NCBI GenBank assembly: GCA_000383355.1
Contig: KB911090.1
Location: 13,502 to 77,501, forward strand
Length of the DNA: 64,000 bases
Source: Flavobacterium sp. SCGC AAA160-P02
GTDB lineage: Bacteria > Bacteroidota > Bacteroidia > Flavobacteriales > Flavobacteriaceae
Direction: 5' to 3'
Part shown: positions 9,180 to 19,582 of the stretch, in pieces
Layout: every line of letters begins with the position of its first letter
Numbering within the stretch: position 1 is the stretch's first letter
Translations under genes and position numbers: made by a program
Notes under the pieces: generated by a model
What the model was told of the DNA's origin: nothing
What the model saw: the letters and a program-made list of their open reading frames with translations, nothing else
The model's database searches: none

Positions 9180-10331
9180 TTAATTTTTTTGAGCTACTAT
9201 TTTAATTAGATTGTTCTTTTTAAAGTTTTCTATTAAATAATCTGCGTATCTCAAAAATCCTAAATCGGTAAGGTGTACACCATCTACAGTCCCATCATTA
9301 TCTAATAAAAGCTCTTGATTGTCTTTGATATAAAAAATATTTTGAAATCCATTTTTTAAAATTTTATCATATTCATTTTTAAGTGCCAAATTTTCTTGTA
9401 TCAATTCAGTTTCTATTGTCTTATCTAGAAAGGCTGTCTTATACATCATATTTTCAACAAAAACAATAGGTGTTGATGGTTGTTTTTTTCTGATAATTTT
9501 TACTAAAGGTAAGACACGCTCTTTCACTTGTTTTATATTCATGTTTTGCAAACATTCAATCACATAAACACTAGCTTTAATTTCAGAAATTAATTCAATT
9601 ATTGGTGTTTCCATTCTACCATTCCCACTAAACCCAAAATTAATACAATCTACATCTAGTTTTCTAGATATAATATTTGTGTGTGCCATCCCTGGTCTGG
9701 AAGCACAACCACCTTGAGTAATACTTGTACCATAAAAAACAATGGGCTTTAATGGGTTGGGCGTCGCTTTTTTAATGGAGGCATTATTATCAATTCCTAT
9801 TTCTAGTTTTGTAACTCCATCGTACAAGGGTAAAAATAATTTATACTCTCTAAATTCAGGAGTCATGTTTTTTATTAGTTCATATTCATTTATACTATCT
9901 GATGGTATGGATTTATTTTGAGATGTCTTAAGACCCACAAGAGCTCCAGCTGTAGTTACATATCTCCATTTGTTATTATACTTTGTATATAAATCTATTC
10001 CTTTAATACCTGTAGATGCCATATGAGGCATATCAAAATCATTTAAAACAGTCCATTTTAAACCAATACTTGTGGAATTCGAATGAAATCTTACAGTTAT
10101 TCCAGCAGATGCTTTTGACAAGTCCCAAACAGGCTCTCTTACTTTTTCTTTATACGAAATAGGCAACCTATCGTAAGGACTCTCCTTTAAAGAGTCAGCA
10201 ATGGCCGTGCCTTCAATTAAAAAATGTTTTCTACCATAGTAGCTGATATTGTTATCTTTAGTGATTTCTTTTTCTTGAGAAAAACCTGTTAGAGAAAGTC
10301 CACTTATTATAATTAATAAAATATACTTCAT
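9180..10331 (-). CDS. Exported SGNH/GDSL hydrolase (two-domain esterase)
   Basis: A 383-residue secreted protein with a signal peptide ending near residue 19 (GLSLTGFSQ). Residues about 30-185 form the beta-sandwich that precedes this esterase type (GxDLY-like N-terminal domain, with KGIDLYTKYNNKW). Residues 195-375 are the SGNH hydrolase domain: nucleophile S203 in YGTSITQGG, a GFSGNGRME block, and D350/H353 in DGVHLTDLG. It follows the SusCD pair by 75 bases across a hairpin and is probably a lower-level part of the same operon. Enzymes of this family remove acyl groups, usually acetyl, from carbohydrates; the substrate here is inferred only from context. Confidence 0.85.
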   Translation of the reverse strand: MKYILLIIISGLSLTGFSQEKEITKDNNISYYGRKHFLIEGTAIADSLKESPYDRLPISYKEKVREPVWDLSKASAGITVRFHSNSTSIGLKWTVLNDFDMPHMASTGIKGIDLYTKYNNKWRYVTTAGALVGLKTSQNKSIPSDSINEYELIKNMTPEFREYKLFLPLYDGVTKLEIGIDNNASIKKATPNPLKPIVFYGTSITQGGCASRPGMAHTNIISRKLDVDCINFGFSGNGRMETPIIELISEIKASVYVIECLQNMNIKQVKERVLPLVKIIRKKQPSTPIVFVENMMYKTAFLDKTIETELIQENLALKNEYDKILKNGFQNIFYIKDNQELLLDNDGTVDGVHLTDLGFLRYADYLIENFKKNNLIKIVAQKN

Positions 10332-10352
10332 TGTAGTTATAAATTTATTAAT

Positions 10353-10386
10353 AAAAAGGGAGATTTTATAAAAAATCTCCCTTTTT
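10353..10386 (-). terminator. 15-bp hairpin directly after susD (attenuator/terminator)
   Basis: A perfect 15-bp inverted repeat (10353-10367 with 10372-10386) around GGGAGATTTT, with a 4-base loop. On the minus strand the stem ends in five T residues followed by ATTAATAAA. It sits in the 75-base gap between susD and the SGNH esterase gene. It could terminate part of the transcripts or protect the 3' end of the susCD mRNA, giving higher SusCD than esterase expression. Confidence 0.75.
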
Positions 10387-10406
10387 AAATTTTAATTTAA
10401 ATATAC

Positions 10407-12101
10407 CTATCTAGCAAACCATAATTTGGTAGCCATTTTATCAGGACCTTGAGTAGACACCGCTGACTGAGCATTAGCAGAATTTGATGTATACACACTT
10501 GTTCCATATTGTAATCTTTGAGGATAAACACCATTAAGATCTCCAGCAAAGCTTATGATATCATTATTAGTTGATTCAATAAACGCTGCACTTGGATAAC
10601 CAGTATCTCTAACAATTGCCCAAGATTCATACCCGTTTGTATAATTAGCTACCCATCTTTGTGTTGCTATCTTTTCTAGCTGTTCTTCCACGGTTCCACT
10701 TAGTGATCCCATGTCAGATGCTAAAAAATCAGATGACGTAGATGTTTGCCATAGAGCCATCGCTTTATCTAAACCTATTTGATAATATGAGTTAGCATCT
10801 CCAGAGACAAGGCCCTTAAGAATTGCTTCTGCTATCATAAAATGTGAGTCGGCAGTTGTCATAACAATTGTAGGAAATATTAGACTAGCTTCATTTGTTT
10901 TCTGAGTAACTATCTCTGAAGGTTCAGAGAATAAATCAGGATGCATATAGCTTTTAATTTTCCCACTTAGTCGGGAAGGTAACCCAACGTAGTTAGTAAA
11001 TTCTGGCATTGTTATAGTTATATCTGTAGCTGTTTCTGTCCAAGTATAATCTGTACCCAAAACAAGACCAGCTCCGTTTAACGTACTCTGTAAAAAGGCT
11101 ACGTGATCATCAATTAGAGCAACATTTTCACCAGTTGTTGGCTTTAAAATTGTCATTGTTCCACCAACACTAGGCTTCGTAATTTTACTTAATCTTGGGT
11201 CATTGTTATTTTGTAAGATATTGACCATAGCTTCAGTCGCTCTCCATTGACTGCCAGCGAAATTATGCCATATATCACCATATGACGCAGAACCTCCCCA
11301 AATATTTGACTCTTCTATATATGCTGCAAATAATGCATCCGTTTCAGCAAGTACTCCTGAAGCAATAGCTTCAGAGGCTGCGTTTGCAGAAAAATCTTCT
11401 CCTGGAGCCCCACTAGCTCTTAATGCAATTCGCAATTTTAAACTATTTGCAAGTTTTTTCCAGTTTTGCATATTCCCGCCAAATATTACATCATTTTCAC
11501 CTAATTGATCAACACCTTCTCCGGTTGTTGTATTTGAACCAATGATAGTGATAGCCTGATCTAACTCAGCAATAATTCCTTTGTAGATATCTATTTGAGC
11601 ATCATACTTTGGTAATTTAATGGCAGGATCAGATGCCTCAGAGTAAGGAATCATTCCATGAGTCTCAGTGAATTGTGCATAATATAATCCTTTCATGACA
11701 AGTCCTAAAGCATAATATTGATCATTTTCTAAAGGTCCATCTTCACCAACAAGATTCATGTAGGCTGTTAAGGTACTATTATAAGCTGCATACCAGTCCC
11801 AGGCACCTAGATCTGTATAAAAACTGTTATATACCCATCCTAAATCACCACTCCAGTCGGAACCAGCCCAACCGTTTGAAATTTGAGCTGAAAACCCATC
11901 AGGATGTATTAAGTCTCCAAACCACAATGGAATCATTGTCGGTCTGTAAAATTGCTGTTGTAATGTAGTTACAAAAAACTTAGCACTAACATCAGAAGTA
12001 GAAAGAGCATCTGGTTGTTGATTAATGTCATTAAAGTCATCTGTACATGACACAGATATTGCCAGCACAAGACTTACTATTATTAAAATTTTATTTTTCA
12101 T
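10407..12101 (-). CDS. SusD/RagB-like outer-membrane lipoprotein (SusD_2 type)
   Basis: A 564-residue lipoprotein with lipobox cysteine in ISVSCTDDF (about residue 19), anchored on the cell surface. The overall sequence fits the SusD-like_2 group: FNDINQQPDA near the N-terminus, a FGDLIHPDGFSAQ region, helical segments with WKKLANSLKLRIALRASG, and the conserved C-terminal NGYESWAIVRDTGYP. SusD proteins cap the TonB-dependent SusC channel and bind the oligosaccharide. The gene begins 17 bases after the susC stop codon and is followed by a strong hairpin. Confidence 0.93.
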   Translation of the reverse strand: MKNKILIIVSLVLAISVSCTDDFNDINQQPDALSTSDVSAKFFVTTLQQQFYRPTMIPLWFGDLIHPDGFSAQISNGWAGSDWSGDLGWVYNSFYTDLGAWDWYAAYNSTLTAYMNLVGEDGPLENDQYYALGLVMKGLYYAQFTETHGMIPYSEASDPAIKLPKYDAQIDIYKGIIAELDQAITIIGSNTTTGEGVDQLGENDVIFGGNMQNWKKLANSLKLRIALRASGAPGEDFSANAASEAIASGVLAETDALFAAYIEESNIWGGSASYGDIWHNFAGSQWRATEAMVNILQNNNDPRLSKITKPSVGGTMTILKPTTGENVALIDDHVAFLQSTLNGAGLVLGTDYTWTETATDITITMPEFTNYVGLPSRLSGKIKSYMHPDLFSEPSEIVTQKTNEASLIFPTIVMTTADSHFMIAEAILKGLVSGDANSYYQIGLDKAMALWQTSTSSDFLASDMGSLSGTVEEQLEKIATQRWVANYTNGYESWAIVRDTGYPSAAFIESTNNDIISFAGDLNGVYPQRLQYGTSVYTSNSANAQSAVSTQGPDKMATKLWFAR

Positions 12102-12118
12102 TGTTACGTATTTTTATG

Positions 12119-15100
12119 TTAAAAAGTTAAATTTAAATTTAATCCTATACTTCTTAAAGTAGGCATAGCATTATGAGACAACCCTTGAACTCCTATAGAA
12201 GTTCCAAGCATAGATTCTGGATCAATATCTTCAGCCTTATTCATAAGGAAAAATAGATTTCTACCAACAACTTGAACTGTTGCACTTTGTATTCCTACTT
12301 TATTAGATTTCACAGGAATACTGTACCCTAATGATAATTCTCTTAATCTAATATTATCCTGGTCATAAATATAATTCTCAGAAATATTAGACATAGCCGT
12401 CCAGTATTGTTGACCTGTAATACTTTCAGTATTGGCACCACCTGTACCTGTATTTGTACCACTAACTGTAATCCCTGTATCACGGTATTGTAAACTTCTT
12501 TCAGACACCCCGTTACGATCTAAATCAGCAGATGTTTGTGAGTATATTTTACCACCTATTCTTGCGTCTATTAGAAAGTTTAATGATAAGTTTTTGTACT
12601 TAATTGAATTTGACCATGCACCTTTCCAATCTGGTTGAGCGTTTCCTAGAAATACATCTGGAGCAGCTGAACCAATTGGTACACCATCGGCATCTACTTC
12701 ACCAGTCCAAACTCTACCGTATATATCTCCAATACTTCCACCTTCTGTCGCGGTAATAGCAACATTACCATCGGTTGAAGTATTGTATCGAAAACTTTCA
12801 ACACCATCTACTAATTCTTCTATTTTATTTTCATTTTTAGAGTAGAAAAAAGATGTATTCCAAGAAAAATCATTGCTTTCTAATAAAGTAGCCCCAAGTG
12901 CAATCTCCAGGCCTTTATTGGTTACTTTACCAATGTTTTCTCTATTGAATAAATATCCTGTAGCCGCTGGTACTGGAACATCAAAAATTAAATCTTCAGT
13001 TGACATATTATAAACAGATACGTCTAATGTAAGTTTATTACTGAACATGCCTAATTCTAAACCAAACTCTGATGAAGTTACAGTTTCAGGTTTCAAATCA
13101 GAATTTAATCTAACTGTAGGAGACAACAATGTGGTAAGACCAAGATATCCTTGCCCAGGAACACTAAAAGTTTGATTAAGCTGGTAAGGATCTGTATCAT
13201 TTCCTACTTGTGCAACACTTCCCCTAACCTTAATTAAATTAAATAGTTCTCTGTCTGGATCAATAAATTTATTAAGAATAGCAGATAAACTTGCTGAGTT
13301 ATACATGTAAGATCTATTTTCTTCACTTAAAGTAGAAGACCAGTCATTACGGGCAGAAACATCTAAATATAAAAAGTTGTCATAAGCTACATTAAGGGAA
13401 CCGTATAATGAGTTCACCTTTTTAATAGCTAATGGAGACTCTTCTGGCGCATTAACAACATTTAAATTTGATATGAAAAATGCAGTCGGTATTTTAAAGT
13501 CTGTACCTCTCACTAACATTCCTTCAGAAGTTCTCTTAGATAAATTACCCCCTACATTGGCTACTATATTAAGTTTGTCTGTAAAATCATGTTTTGCAGT
13601 TACCAAGAATTCAGAGTTTAATTCATTAAATGTACTTTCTCCTATTTCCATAGATCCTCTGCTAATAAAGTGATGTCCTGGCTTATATATTTTAATATCT
13701 CTTATATTGGTAACATCAGCACCAACTCTAACAAAAGCGCTTAGCCAATCTGTAAATTCGTAGTTTATCTTAGCAAAACCTAAAAATCTACTTCTACGAA
13801 CACTCGTCTCGTCATTATATACTTGCCAAAATGGATTCCCAGTATTTCCATCAGCATATCGAATTACATTAAAGTCTTCTGGAGCTCCTGGATTAGCCAT
13901 TTGGTAATCACGTAAATCGTCAACAGCAACATTTCTTGGCATATTATAAACATAAGCTAAAAGTCCTTGAGCTCCTGTTGTTGAAGCTCTATTATTAACA
14001 TTCTGAGTAAAATAAGTAGCTTTGGTATCAACAGTTAGTTTGTCTGATAAATTTGTAACTGCTCTTAAATTAAAGTTATGACTAGCTAGATCTGAATTCT
14101 CCACAATTGAATTAGAAGAATTGTTAGTGTAAGAAAAACGAACTGAAGAATTTTCAGATCCTTTATCGATAGAAAGTGATGTTATTTTTCTTGTAGCTTG
14201 TCTAAAAAAGTCTTTAACATTATTAGATTGAGCACTATATGCCTTATTTGTTCCATTATAATAGGCTTGTTGAGATCCATCTAATGGAGCTCCCCAAGAA
14301 AGTTCTCCCCAGTCATTTAAACGGTCTGTGTAGGCAGCTCCGAAAGAACCTTGACCATACTTGTTTTGATATTCAGGTAATAACATTGGATTATCAATAT
14401 ATAAATTTGATCTTATACTAACACCCAAATTATTTGAACGTGACCCTTTTTTGGTTGTAATTAAAATTACACCATTCCCAGCTCTAGACCCATAAAGTGC
14501 TGCTGCACTTGGCCCTTTTAATACAGAAATAGATTCTACGTCATCAGGATTGATATCAGAAATACCACCACCTGAAATGCTTGGCTCATAACTTGGACTT
14601 CCTCCACTATCAGAACTTCCAGAATTAATCTGTGAACCATCTGAGTTAATTGGTAAAGACGCATTAATAGGCATCCCATCAACTACGATAAGCGCTTGCG
14701 AATTACCTCCCAAAGAATTGTTTCCTCGTATTGTTATTCTCGAAGCAGATCCTAAAGATCCAGATTGTGAAATTTGCAGTCCAGCTACTTTACCTGCAAG
14801 TGAACTTGCAAGGTTATTATCTTTAATAGTATTTACATTTTCACCAGATACTTGCGTTACTGCATAACCAAGAGATTTTTTCTCTCTTGAAATACCTAGA
14901 GCTGTAATAACTACCTCATCTAAAGCTTCAGCACTTTGTTCTAAAGTAACATTGATTGTAGATTCTCCGTTTAAAGTTATCTCTTTGGTTTTGTAACCAA
15001 GATAAGAAAATTGTAACGTGGCATTTTTGTTAGATATTTCAATGGTAAATTTCCCATTGAAATCTGACGTAGTTCCATTTGAAGTGCCTTTTTCTAAAAC

Positions 15101-15229
15101 AGTTACACTTGGCAACCCCATTCCATCAGTTGAGTCTGAAATAGTACCTGTAACTGTTGTTTGCGCAAAACTATTGAATGCACTAAAAACAAATATTATA
15201 AGCACCAAATTCATAATTTTTTGTATCAT
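12119..15229 (-). CDS. SusC/RagA-type TonB-dependent transporter
   Basis: An outer-membrane oligosaccharide transporter of about 1036 residues. The chosen start at 15229 gives MIQKIMNLVLIIFVFSAFNS and a clean signal peptide ending AFNSFAQ. The longer frame to 15340 adds 37 hydrophobic residues with no family match. Next come a carboxypeptidase-regulatory-like domain (TVTGTISDSTDGMGLPSVTV), the plug (YAVTQVSGENVNTIKDNNLA, then SVLKGPSAAALYGSRAGNGV) and a 22-strand-type barrel ending LRSIGLNLNLTF. It is paired with the SusD gene 17 bases downstream. With GH18, GH130 and the SSS symporter gene upstream on the same strand, it probably imports a GlcNAc/mannose-containing oligosaccharide. Confidence 0.95.
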   Translation of the reverse strand: MIQKIMNLVLIIFVFSAFNSFAQTTVTGTISDSTDGMGLPSVTVLEKGTSNGTTSDFNGKFTIEISNKNATLQFSYLGYKTKEITLNGESTINVTLEQSAEALDEVVITALGISREKKSLGYAVTQVSGENVNTIKDNNLASSLAGKVAGLQISQSGSLGSASRITIRGNNSLGGNSQALIVVDGMPINASLPINSDGSQINSGSSDSGGSPSYEPSISGGGISDINPDDVESISVLKGPSAAALYGSRAGNGVILITTKKGSRSNNLGVSIRSNLYIDNPMLLPEYQNKYGQGSFGAAYTDRLNDWGELSWGAPLDGSQQAYYNGTNKAYSAQSNNVKDFFRQATRKITSLSIDKGSENSSVRFSYTNNSSNSIVENSDLASHNFNLRAVTNLSDKLTVDTKATYFTQNVNNRASTTGAQGLLAYVYNMPRNVAVDDLRDYQMANPGAPEDFNVIRYADGNTGNPFWQVYNDETSVRRSRFLGFAKINYEFTDWLSAFVRVGADVTNIRDIKIYKPGHHFISRGSMEIGESTFNELNSEFLVTAKHDFTDKLNIVANVGGNLSKRTSEGMLVRGTDFKIPTAFFISNLNVVNAPEESPLAIKKVNSLYGSLNVAYDNFLYLDVSARNDWSSTLSEENRSYMYNSASLSAILNKFIDPDRELFNLIKVRGSVAQVGNDTDPYQLNQTFSVPGQGYLGLTTLLSPTVRLNSDLKPETVTSSEFGLELGMFSNKLTLDVSVYNMSTEDLIFDVPVPAATGYLFNRENIGKVTNKGLEIALGATLLESNDFSWNTSFFYSKNENKIEELVDGVESFRYNTSTDGNVAITATEGGSIGDIYGRVWTGEVDADGVPIGSAAPDVFLGNAQPDWKGAWSNSIKYKNLSLNFLIDARIGGKIYSQTSADLDRNGVSERSLQYRDTGITVSGTNTGTGGANTESITGQQYWTAMSNISENYIYDQDNIRLRELSLGYSIPVKSNKVGIQSATVQVVGRNLFFLMNKAEDIDPESMLGTSIGVQGLSHNAMPTLRSIGLNLNLTF

Positions 15230-15542
15230 AATTAAAATTAATATGTTAATAATATCTAAATTGAATGAAAAAAACACAAACTCATAAATAATTTCGACTA
15301 ATAACTGATAAAGTAAGGAGTTTGTTAAAATTTTTAACATTTCGAAAGTTATTATAGTTTAAATTATCAATATAGCACTGATATCAATAAGCTATAAATT
15401 AACTTTCTCATATTAAATTAACATCCATTAAACTCAAATTTTAGATAGAGAATTTAAAAGAAAAAATGAATTATTTGACTTTAAAATTGATGTGAAAAAT
15501 TTGTGGTAGATTGTTTCAATCCCTGTCAAATATTTTTAAAAA
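15230..15542. other. AT-rich leader between GH18 gene and susC
   Basis: This 313-base noncoding stretch is very AT-rich and lies upstream of susC on the minus strand. It is long enough to hold a separate susC promoter and leader. I found no hairpin terminator, no clear TTG/TAnnTTTG promoter pair and no supported small gene in it. Confidence 0.5.
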
Positions 15543-16691
15543 TTATTTAATATTATTGAAAAGAGTATTAAGTAATTCTTGATTTTGATCTAAACTATAC
15601 TCCCAAAACATAGCTCCACCAAGTCTGTTTTTTTTAATATATGACACTTTTTGTTCAATTTCTTTTGGTGTTTCCCATGATACAAAAATACTATCTGAGG
15701 CGCTCCATAAATATGAAGCTTTAGCTGAACTATCGTAAGATTTTATATAATCACCTGATGATATTTTCTGTAAAATATCCCAATAAGGAACAATAATACC
15801 AGTAGTCATAGAGGTTTGATAAAGGCCTTCATTTTCTGTTTTAACTTTCTCCCAATATCTGCCATAAAATGGGATCCCCATAATTAACTTATTTGAGGGA
15901 ACACCAGCGTTGATATGTCGAATAATTGCTTCATGACCACTATTCCCTTTAAATTTTTCTTTATTTGATGGGTATAAGTTAGCATGATGACCCGTTTGAT
16001 AATACCAACCATGGTAAAAATCATAACACATCACATTAATAAAATCTAAATATTTATGAGCATTTTTAAGATCTGTGTTATCAATATAGGCTTGATCTGC
16101 TCCTGTGGCTATTGTAAGTAAATAATGTTTCTTATCTATTGCCCCCTGTTTCTCTAATTCATTTCTAACTTCCTCTAAAAGAAGATTGAAATTTTCTTTA
16201 TCTGAAGGTCTAAAATCATTGTCTTCTCCTCTTTGTCCAGGAAATTCCCAATCTAAATCTACCCCATCAAAGCCATGTTTTTTCATGAGTTTAACACTGC
16301 TTTTTGCAAATTTTATTCTGCTTTCTTTATATGCAGAAGTATGTGAAAAATTATTAGACCATACCCAGCCTCCAATTGAATAAAGTATTTTTAATGTTGG
16401 ATTAATTTTTTTGAGTGCTATTAATTTTGAAATTTTTATTGAGTCTGTTTTTAACTCAAACTTTGGTTCTCCTTCTATAATATTTGCAAATGCATAATTA
16501 ATATGTGTTAATTTATTGGCATCAACTAATGAGGGGTCAAAATCCTCATAACCTGCAACGTACCCAATTATTTTTAAGTCTAAATTAGAGTTATTTTGAA
16601 TTTTACTTTCTTTCAAACAGCTAAAAAAAAGCATACTAAAGCAGATAGAAATAATTAATTTTATTGATAGTTTACTGTTTTTGACAATCAT
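15543..16691 (-). CDS. GH18 chitinase-like lipoprotein
   Basis: A 382-residue lipoprotein (lipobox FFSC, C25) with a complete GH18 (beta/alpha)8 domain. Visible motifs are the substrate-site block YSIGGWVW (104-111), the catalytic DGVDLDWE at 142-149 with acid E149, and VMCYDFYHGW later in the barrel. The WEFPG ending of the active-site motif is chitinase-like, although GH18 also includes endo-beta-N-acetylglucosaminidases that cut the N-glycan core. It is 10 bases from the GH130 gene and upstream of SusCD. A surface or periplasmic enzyme that cuts beside GlcNAc fits this context; which linkage it cuts is not settled. Confidence 0.9.
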   Translation of the reverse strand: MIVKNSKLSIKLIISICFSMLFFSCLKESKIQNNSNLDLKIIGYVAGYEDFDPSLVDANKLTHINYAFANIIEGEPKFELKTDSIKISKLIALKKINPTLKILYSIGGWVWSNNFSHTSAYKESRIKFAKSSVKLMKKHGFDGVDLDWEFPGQRGEDNDFRPSDKENFNLLLEEVRNELEKQGAIDKKHYLLTIATGADQAYIDNTDLKNAHKYLDFINVMCYDFYHGWYYQTGHHANLYPSNKEKFKGNSGHEAIIRHINAGVPSNKLIMGIPFYGRYWEKVKTENEGLYQTSMTTGIIVPYWDILQKISSGDYIKSYDSSAKASYLWSASDSIFVSWETPKEIEQKVSYIKKNRLGGAMFWEYSLDQNQELLNTLFNNIK

Positions 16692-16701
16692 AACTTCTAA
16701 T

Positions 16702-17685
16702 TTAAAGACTATTTTCTTTGGTGAATTTAATCACTTCACTTAAGTGTCCAAAGGCTATGGCTACTACTGTATCTGCTGCGCCATAATATATTGCTAATTT
16801 ATCTTGTTCTATGTCATGAAGAGCTGCACAAGGAAATACCACATTAGGAACATCACCTACCATTTCGTATTGTTCTGCAGGCCCCAACAAATAAGGTTGC
16901 GTTCGATATTTTACAATATCTGGTTTGTGTTCGTCTAGAAGAGCAGTTCCCATGGCGTATCTAAATCCGTTGCAAGTATTTATGACTCCATGATAAATCA
17001 TTAACCAACCTTCGTTTGTTAATATAGGTATGGGCCCTGCACCAATTTTTGTACATTGCCAAGCGCTATCTTCAAAAGGAGTTGCTTTCATAACACATCT
17101 GTGTTCTCCCCAATACTTCATATCTGGGCTGTAACTAATATAAATATCTCCAAAAGGAGTATGTCCATTATCACTAGGACGACTTAACATGGCATATTTC
17201 CCATTTATTTTTTTTGGAAATAAAACTCCATTTCTATTAAAGGGAAGAAAAGCATTTTCACATTGGAAAAAATCTTTAAAATCAAATGTATATCCTATTC
17301 CTATTGTAGGTCCATGGTAGCCATTGCACCAAGTAATCCAATACCTGTCTTCAATAAATACAACCCTTGGATCATATTTGTAGTCAGAATCTATCATTTT
17401 GGTGTTTCCTGCTTTCATTTTTATGGGATGATGATTAATTTTCCAATTAATACCATCTTCACTAAATCCAGCAAAAATATTCATTTGAACTGCTTTATTA
17501 TCACATCTAAAAACACCAGCAAATCCATTTTTGAATGACACTACAGCACTATTAAAAATACTATTAGATGAAGGTATATCGTATCTATTAATAATAGGAT
17601 TGGATGAATAACGCCATAAAACATCATTACATGTGTCAGGTTTATTTTGCCAAGGTATACTTGAACTATCTTTTAGTAAACTCAT
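16702..17685 (-). CDS. GH130 beta-1,4-mannosyl-GlcNAc phosphorylase-like enzyme
   Basis: A 327-residue cytoplasmic protein without a signal peptide. It closely follows the GH130 subfamily-2 pattern: [28 protein letters not shown], the catalytic YDPRV block with proton donor D105, [35 protein letters not shown] and IYYGAADTV. Characterised members of this subfamily phosphorolyse beta-1,4-mannosyl-GlcNAc or related beta-mannosides to mannose-1-phosphate plus the acceptor sugar. An SSS symporter gene lies 4 bases upstream and the GH18 gene 10 bases downstream, so symporter and phosphorylase probably handle the same disaccharide. This gene is the strongest clue that the locus targets a mannose/GlcNAc glycan. 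Confidence 0.92.
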   Translation of the reverse strand: MSLLKDSSSIPWQNKPDTCNDVLWRYSSNPIINRYDIPSSNSIFNSAVVSFKNGFAGVFRCDNKAVQMNIFAGFSEDGINWKINHHPIKMKAGNTKMIDSDYKYDPRVVFIEDRYWITWCNGYHGPTIGIGYTFDFKDFFQCENAFLPFNRNGVLFPKKINGKYAMLSRPSDNGHTPFGDIYISYSPDMKYWGEHRCVMKATPFEDSAWQCTKIGAGPIPILTNEGWLMIYHGVINTCNGFRYAMGTALLDEHKPDIVKYRTQPYLLGPAEQYEMVGDVPNVVFPCAALHDIEQDKLAIYYGAADTVVAIAFGHLSEVIKFTKENSL

Positions 17686-17689
17686 ATTT

Positions 17690-19567
17690 TTAATTCGTGA
17701 TTTTTCTGACTTTATCGAACCAAGTAAATTTAAGGATTATTGAAGTTATTACAAACACAATTAAAGATATTAATGCTTTTGGGTAATCTCTAATAACAAA
17801 ATAAATTGGCATCACTATCATACTTGATTGCCAAACAATACCAATTGCACAATTTAACATATCTTTCCAAAAGTCAGTATTTTTTTCAATGGCATTATCT
17901 TCTGCTTTTAAAGTATCATATACTGGGTTCCACCAACCCCAAGGATGCACATTCTTATAAAATGATTTAAGTACCGTGATTTCTGTTGGCTTGCTTAAAA
18001 AAGTACCTAATAAGGATCCTAACAATGAGAATCCAAATATGATTGGAAATAAATAAATAGCATGAATGTGAGCTAATTCATAAAGTAAGGTTCCTTCGGA
18101 AAAATTATCTTTATTCTGATCTAATATAAATTGTAAACTAGCAGAAATCAATCCTGCCATCATTCCCCAAAAATAGCCCCAGCCATTAAAACGCCACCAT
18201 ATCCATTTTAAGAGGTTTGCAGCGACATACCCTCCAAAGAGTGCTGATGTTATCCAAAGTGTTAAAGAATTAATAGAATTGGCGAAAAAACCCATTGAAA
18301 CACCTAAACCAACAATAAAAAATGATGCCAAATGACTAGCTTTAATATAATGTTTATCGGTAGCGTTGGGTGAAATATATTTTTTATAAAGATCATTTAC
18401 TAAATACGCAGGTCCTGCATTTACAAATGCTGAAAAGGTAGACATAAAAGCAGCTAACAATCCTGCTAATAATAATCCCTTAATCCCAACAGGCACATGA
18501 AAGTTAATCACTTTGGGTAATAATACTTCAAGATCATGCCCGTTTAAACCAGGGTCTGCATTTAATATTGGCGCCAAGATTACCAGGGCTATTACCACCA
18601 CACCACCAATTAATAAATACCTAGGAATAAATAATATCAAATTTGTAAATCCCGCCATATATGCTGCCTCTTTTACATTTTTTGTAGATAAAATACGTTG
18701 CATATCAAAACTTGGAGTTGGCCCAGCTATACTTGCAAAAAAACCTTTAAACAAAGACATCCCTACAAAAGCACCAAACATTTTAAAACCCTCTTTGTCT
18801 ATTAAATCATTAAAAGCGTTGTAGTTCTCGTTCCAATGTGTAGTTAGTTCCCATTCAAAGAAAATATTTTTCCATTCTTCTGTAATTACTGAAGAAATTT
18901 CAAGATCACTGAAAGCATAAAAGCTATATGCAGCAACAAGAACACCTGCAATAACCATGATAATATATTGGATTACTTCTGTAGCAACCACAGAATACAT
19001 ACCACCCTTAATTGTATAAAATGTTGTTAAAGTAATAATAATAAGCGCATAGGATTGAGCTGATGTTAATACTTCTGATCCCCCTAATAATAGGGTCAAG
19101 TCCCATGGAAGTATTATTGTCATAAACTTTCCAACACCCTCAAAAAAGTAAGCTATAAAACCTATAGCGGCAACAATAGCAAATACAGCCACTATGATAT
19201 GAGAGGCTCTTCCTGCTTTGTTATCACCAAAGCGTGTTAGTATCCATTCTGATCCTGTCATAATATTAGATCTTCGAATCCAAACGGCTAGAAACATCAT
19301 AATAAATATTTGGTTCCAAATAGGCCACAACCACATAAACATAAAGCTTTTTAAACCATATAAGAAAAGAATACCTACCATCCAGGCTGTCCCTGAAACA
19401 TCAAACATTCCAGAGCCATTACTTAAGCCTAAGTAATACCAATTAATAGTTTTTCCTCCTAAAAAATAGGAATCCAATCCTTTAGATGCCTTTTTAGAAA
19501 CTCTCATTCCTACAAAGAGTGTTATCAAAACATAAATGACAATTATTAATATATCTATAGTGTTCAT
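17690..19567 (-). CDS. Sodium:solute symporter paired with GH130
   Basis: A 625-residue SSS-family inner-membrane transporter. It has the N-terminal [20 protein letters not shown] block, many transmembrane segments, and an [21 protein letters not shown] segment in the sodium-site region. It ends with a loop ([15 protein letters not shown]) and two more hydrophobic segments. It is 4 bases ahead of the GH130 phosphorylase gene and 15 bases after the GH92 remnant. The neighbouring cytoplasmic phosphorylase suggests import of Man-beta-1,4-GlcNAc or a similar beta-mannoside; this is inference from gene order. Confidence 0.85.
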   Translation of the reverse strand: MNTIDILIIVIYVLITLFVGMRVSKKASKGLDSYFLGGKTINWYYLGLSNGSGMFDVSGTAWMVGILFLYGLKSFMFMWLWPIWNQIFIMMFLAVWIRRSNIMTGSEWILTRFGDNKAGRASHIIVAVFAIVAAIGFIAYFFEGVGKFMTIILPWDLTLLLGGSEVLTSAQSYALIIITLTTFYTIKGGMYSVVATEVIQYIIMVIAGVLVAAYSFYAFSDLEISSVITEEWKNIFFEWELTTHWNENYNAFNDLIDKEGFKMFGAFVGMSLFKGFFASIAGPTPSFDMQRILSTKNVKEAAYMAGFTNLILFIPRYLLIGGVVVIALVILAPILNADPGLNGHDLEVLLPKVINFHVPVGIKGLLLAGLLAAFMSTFSAFVNAGPAYLVNDLYKKYISPNATDKHYIKASHLASFFIVGLGVSMGFFANSINSLTLWITSALFGGYVAANLLKWIWWRFNGWGYFWGMMAGLISASLQFILDQNKDNFSEGTLLYELAHIHAIYLFPIIFGFSLLGSLLGTFLSKPTEITVLKSFYKNVHPWGWWNPVYDTLKAEDNAIEKNTDFWKDMLNCAIGIVWQSSMIVMPIYFVIRDYPKALISLIVFVITSIILKFTWFDKVRKITN

Positions 19568-19582
19568 ATGATTAAAATCTTA

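Noticed and set aside
15230-15340. Upstream N-terminal extension of SusC (37 extra codons).
   Set aside because: The extension is hydrophobic AT-rich sequence without family match, while the internal ATG at 15229 gives a standard signal peptide.
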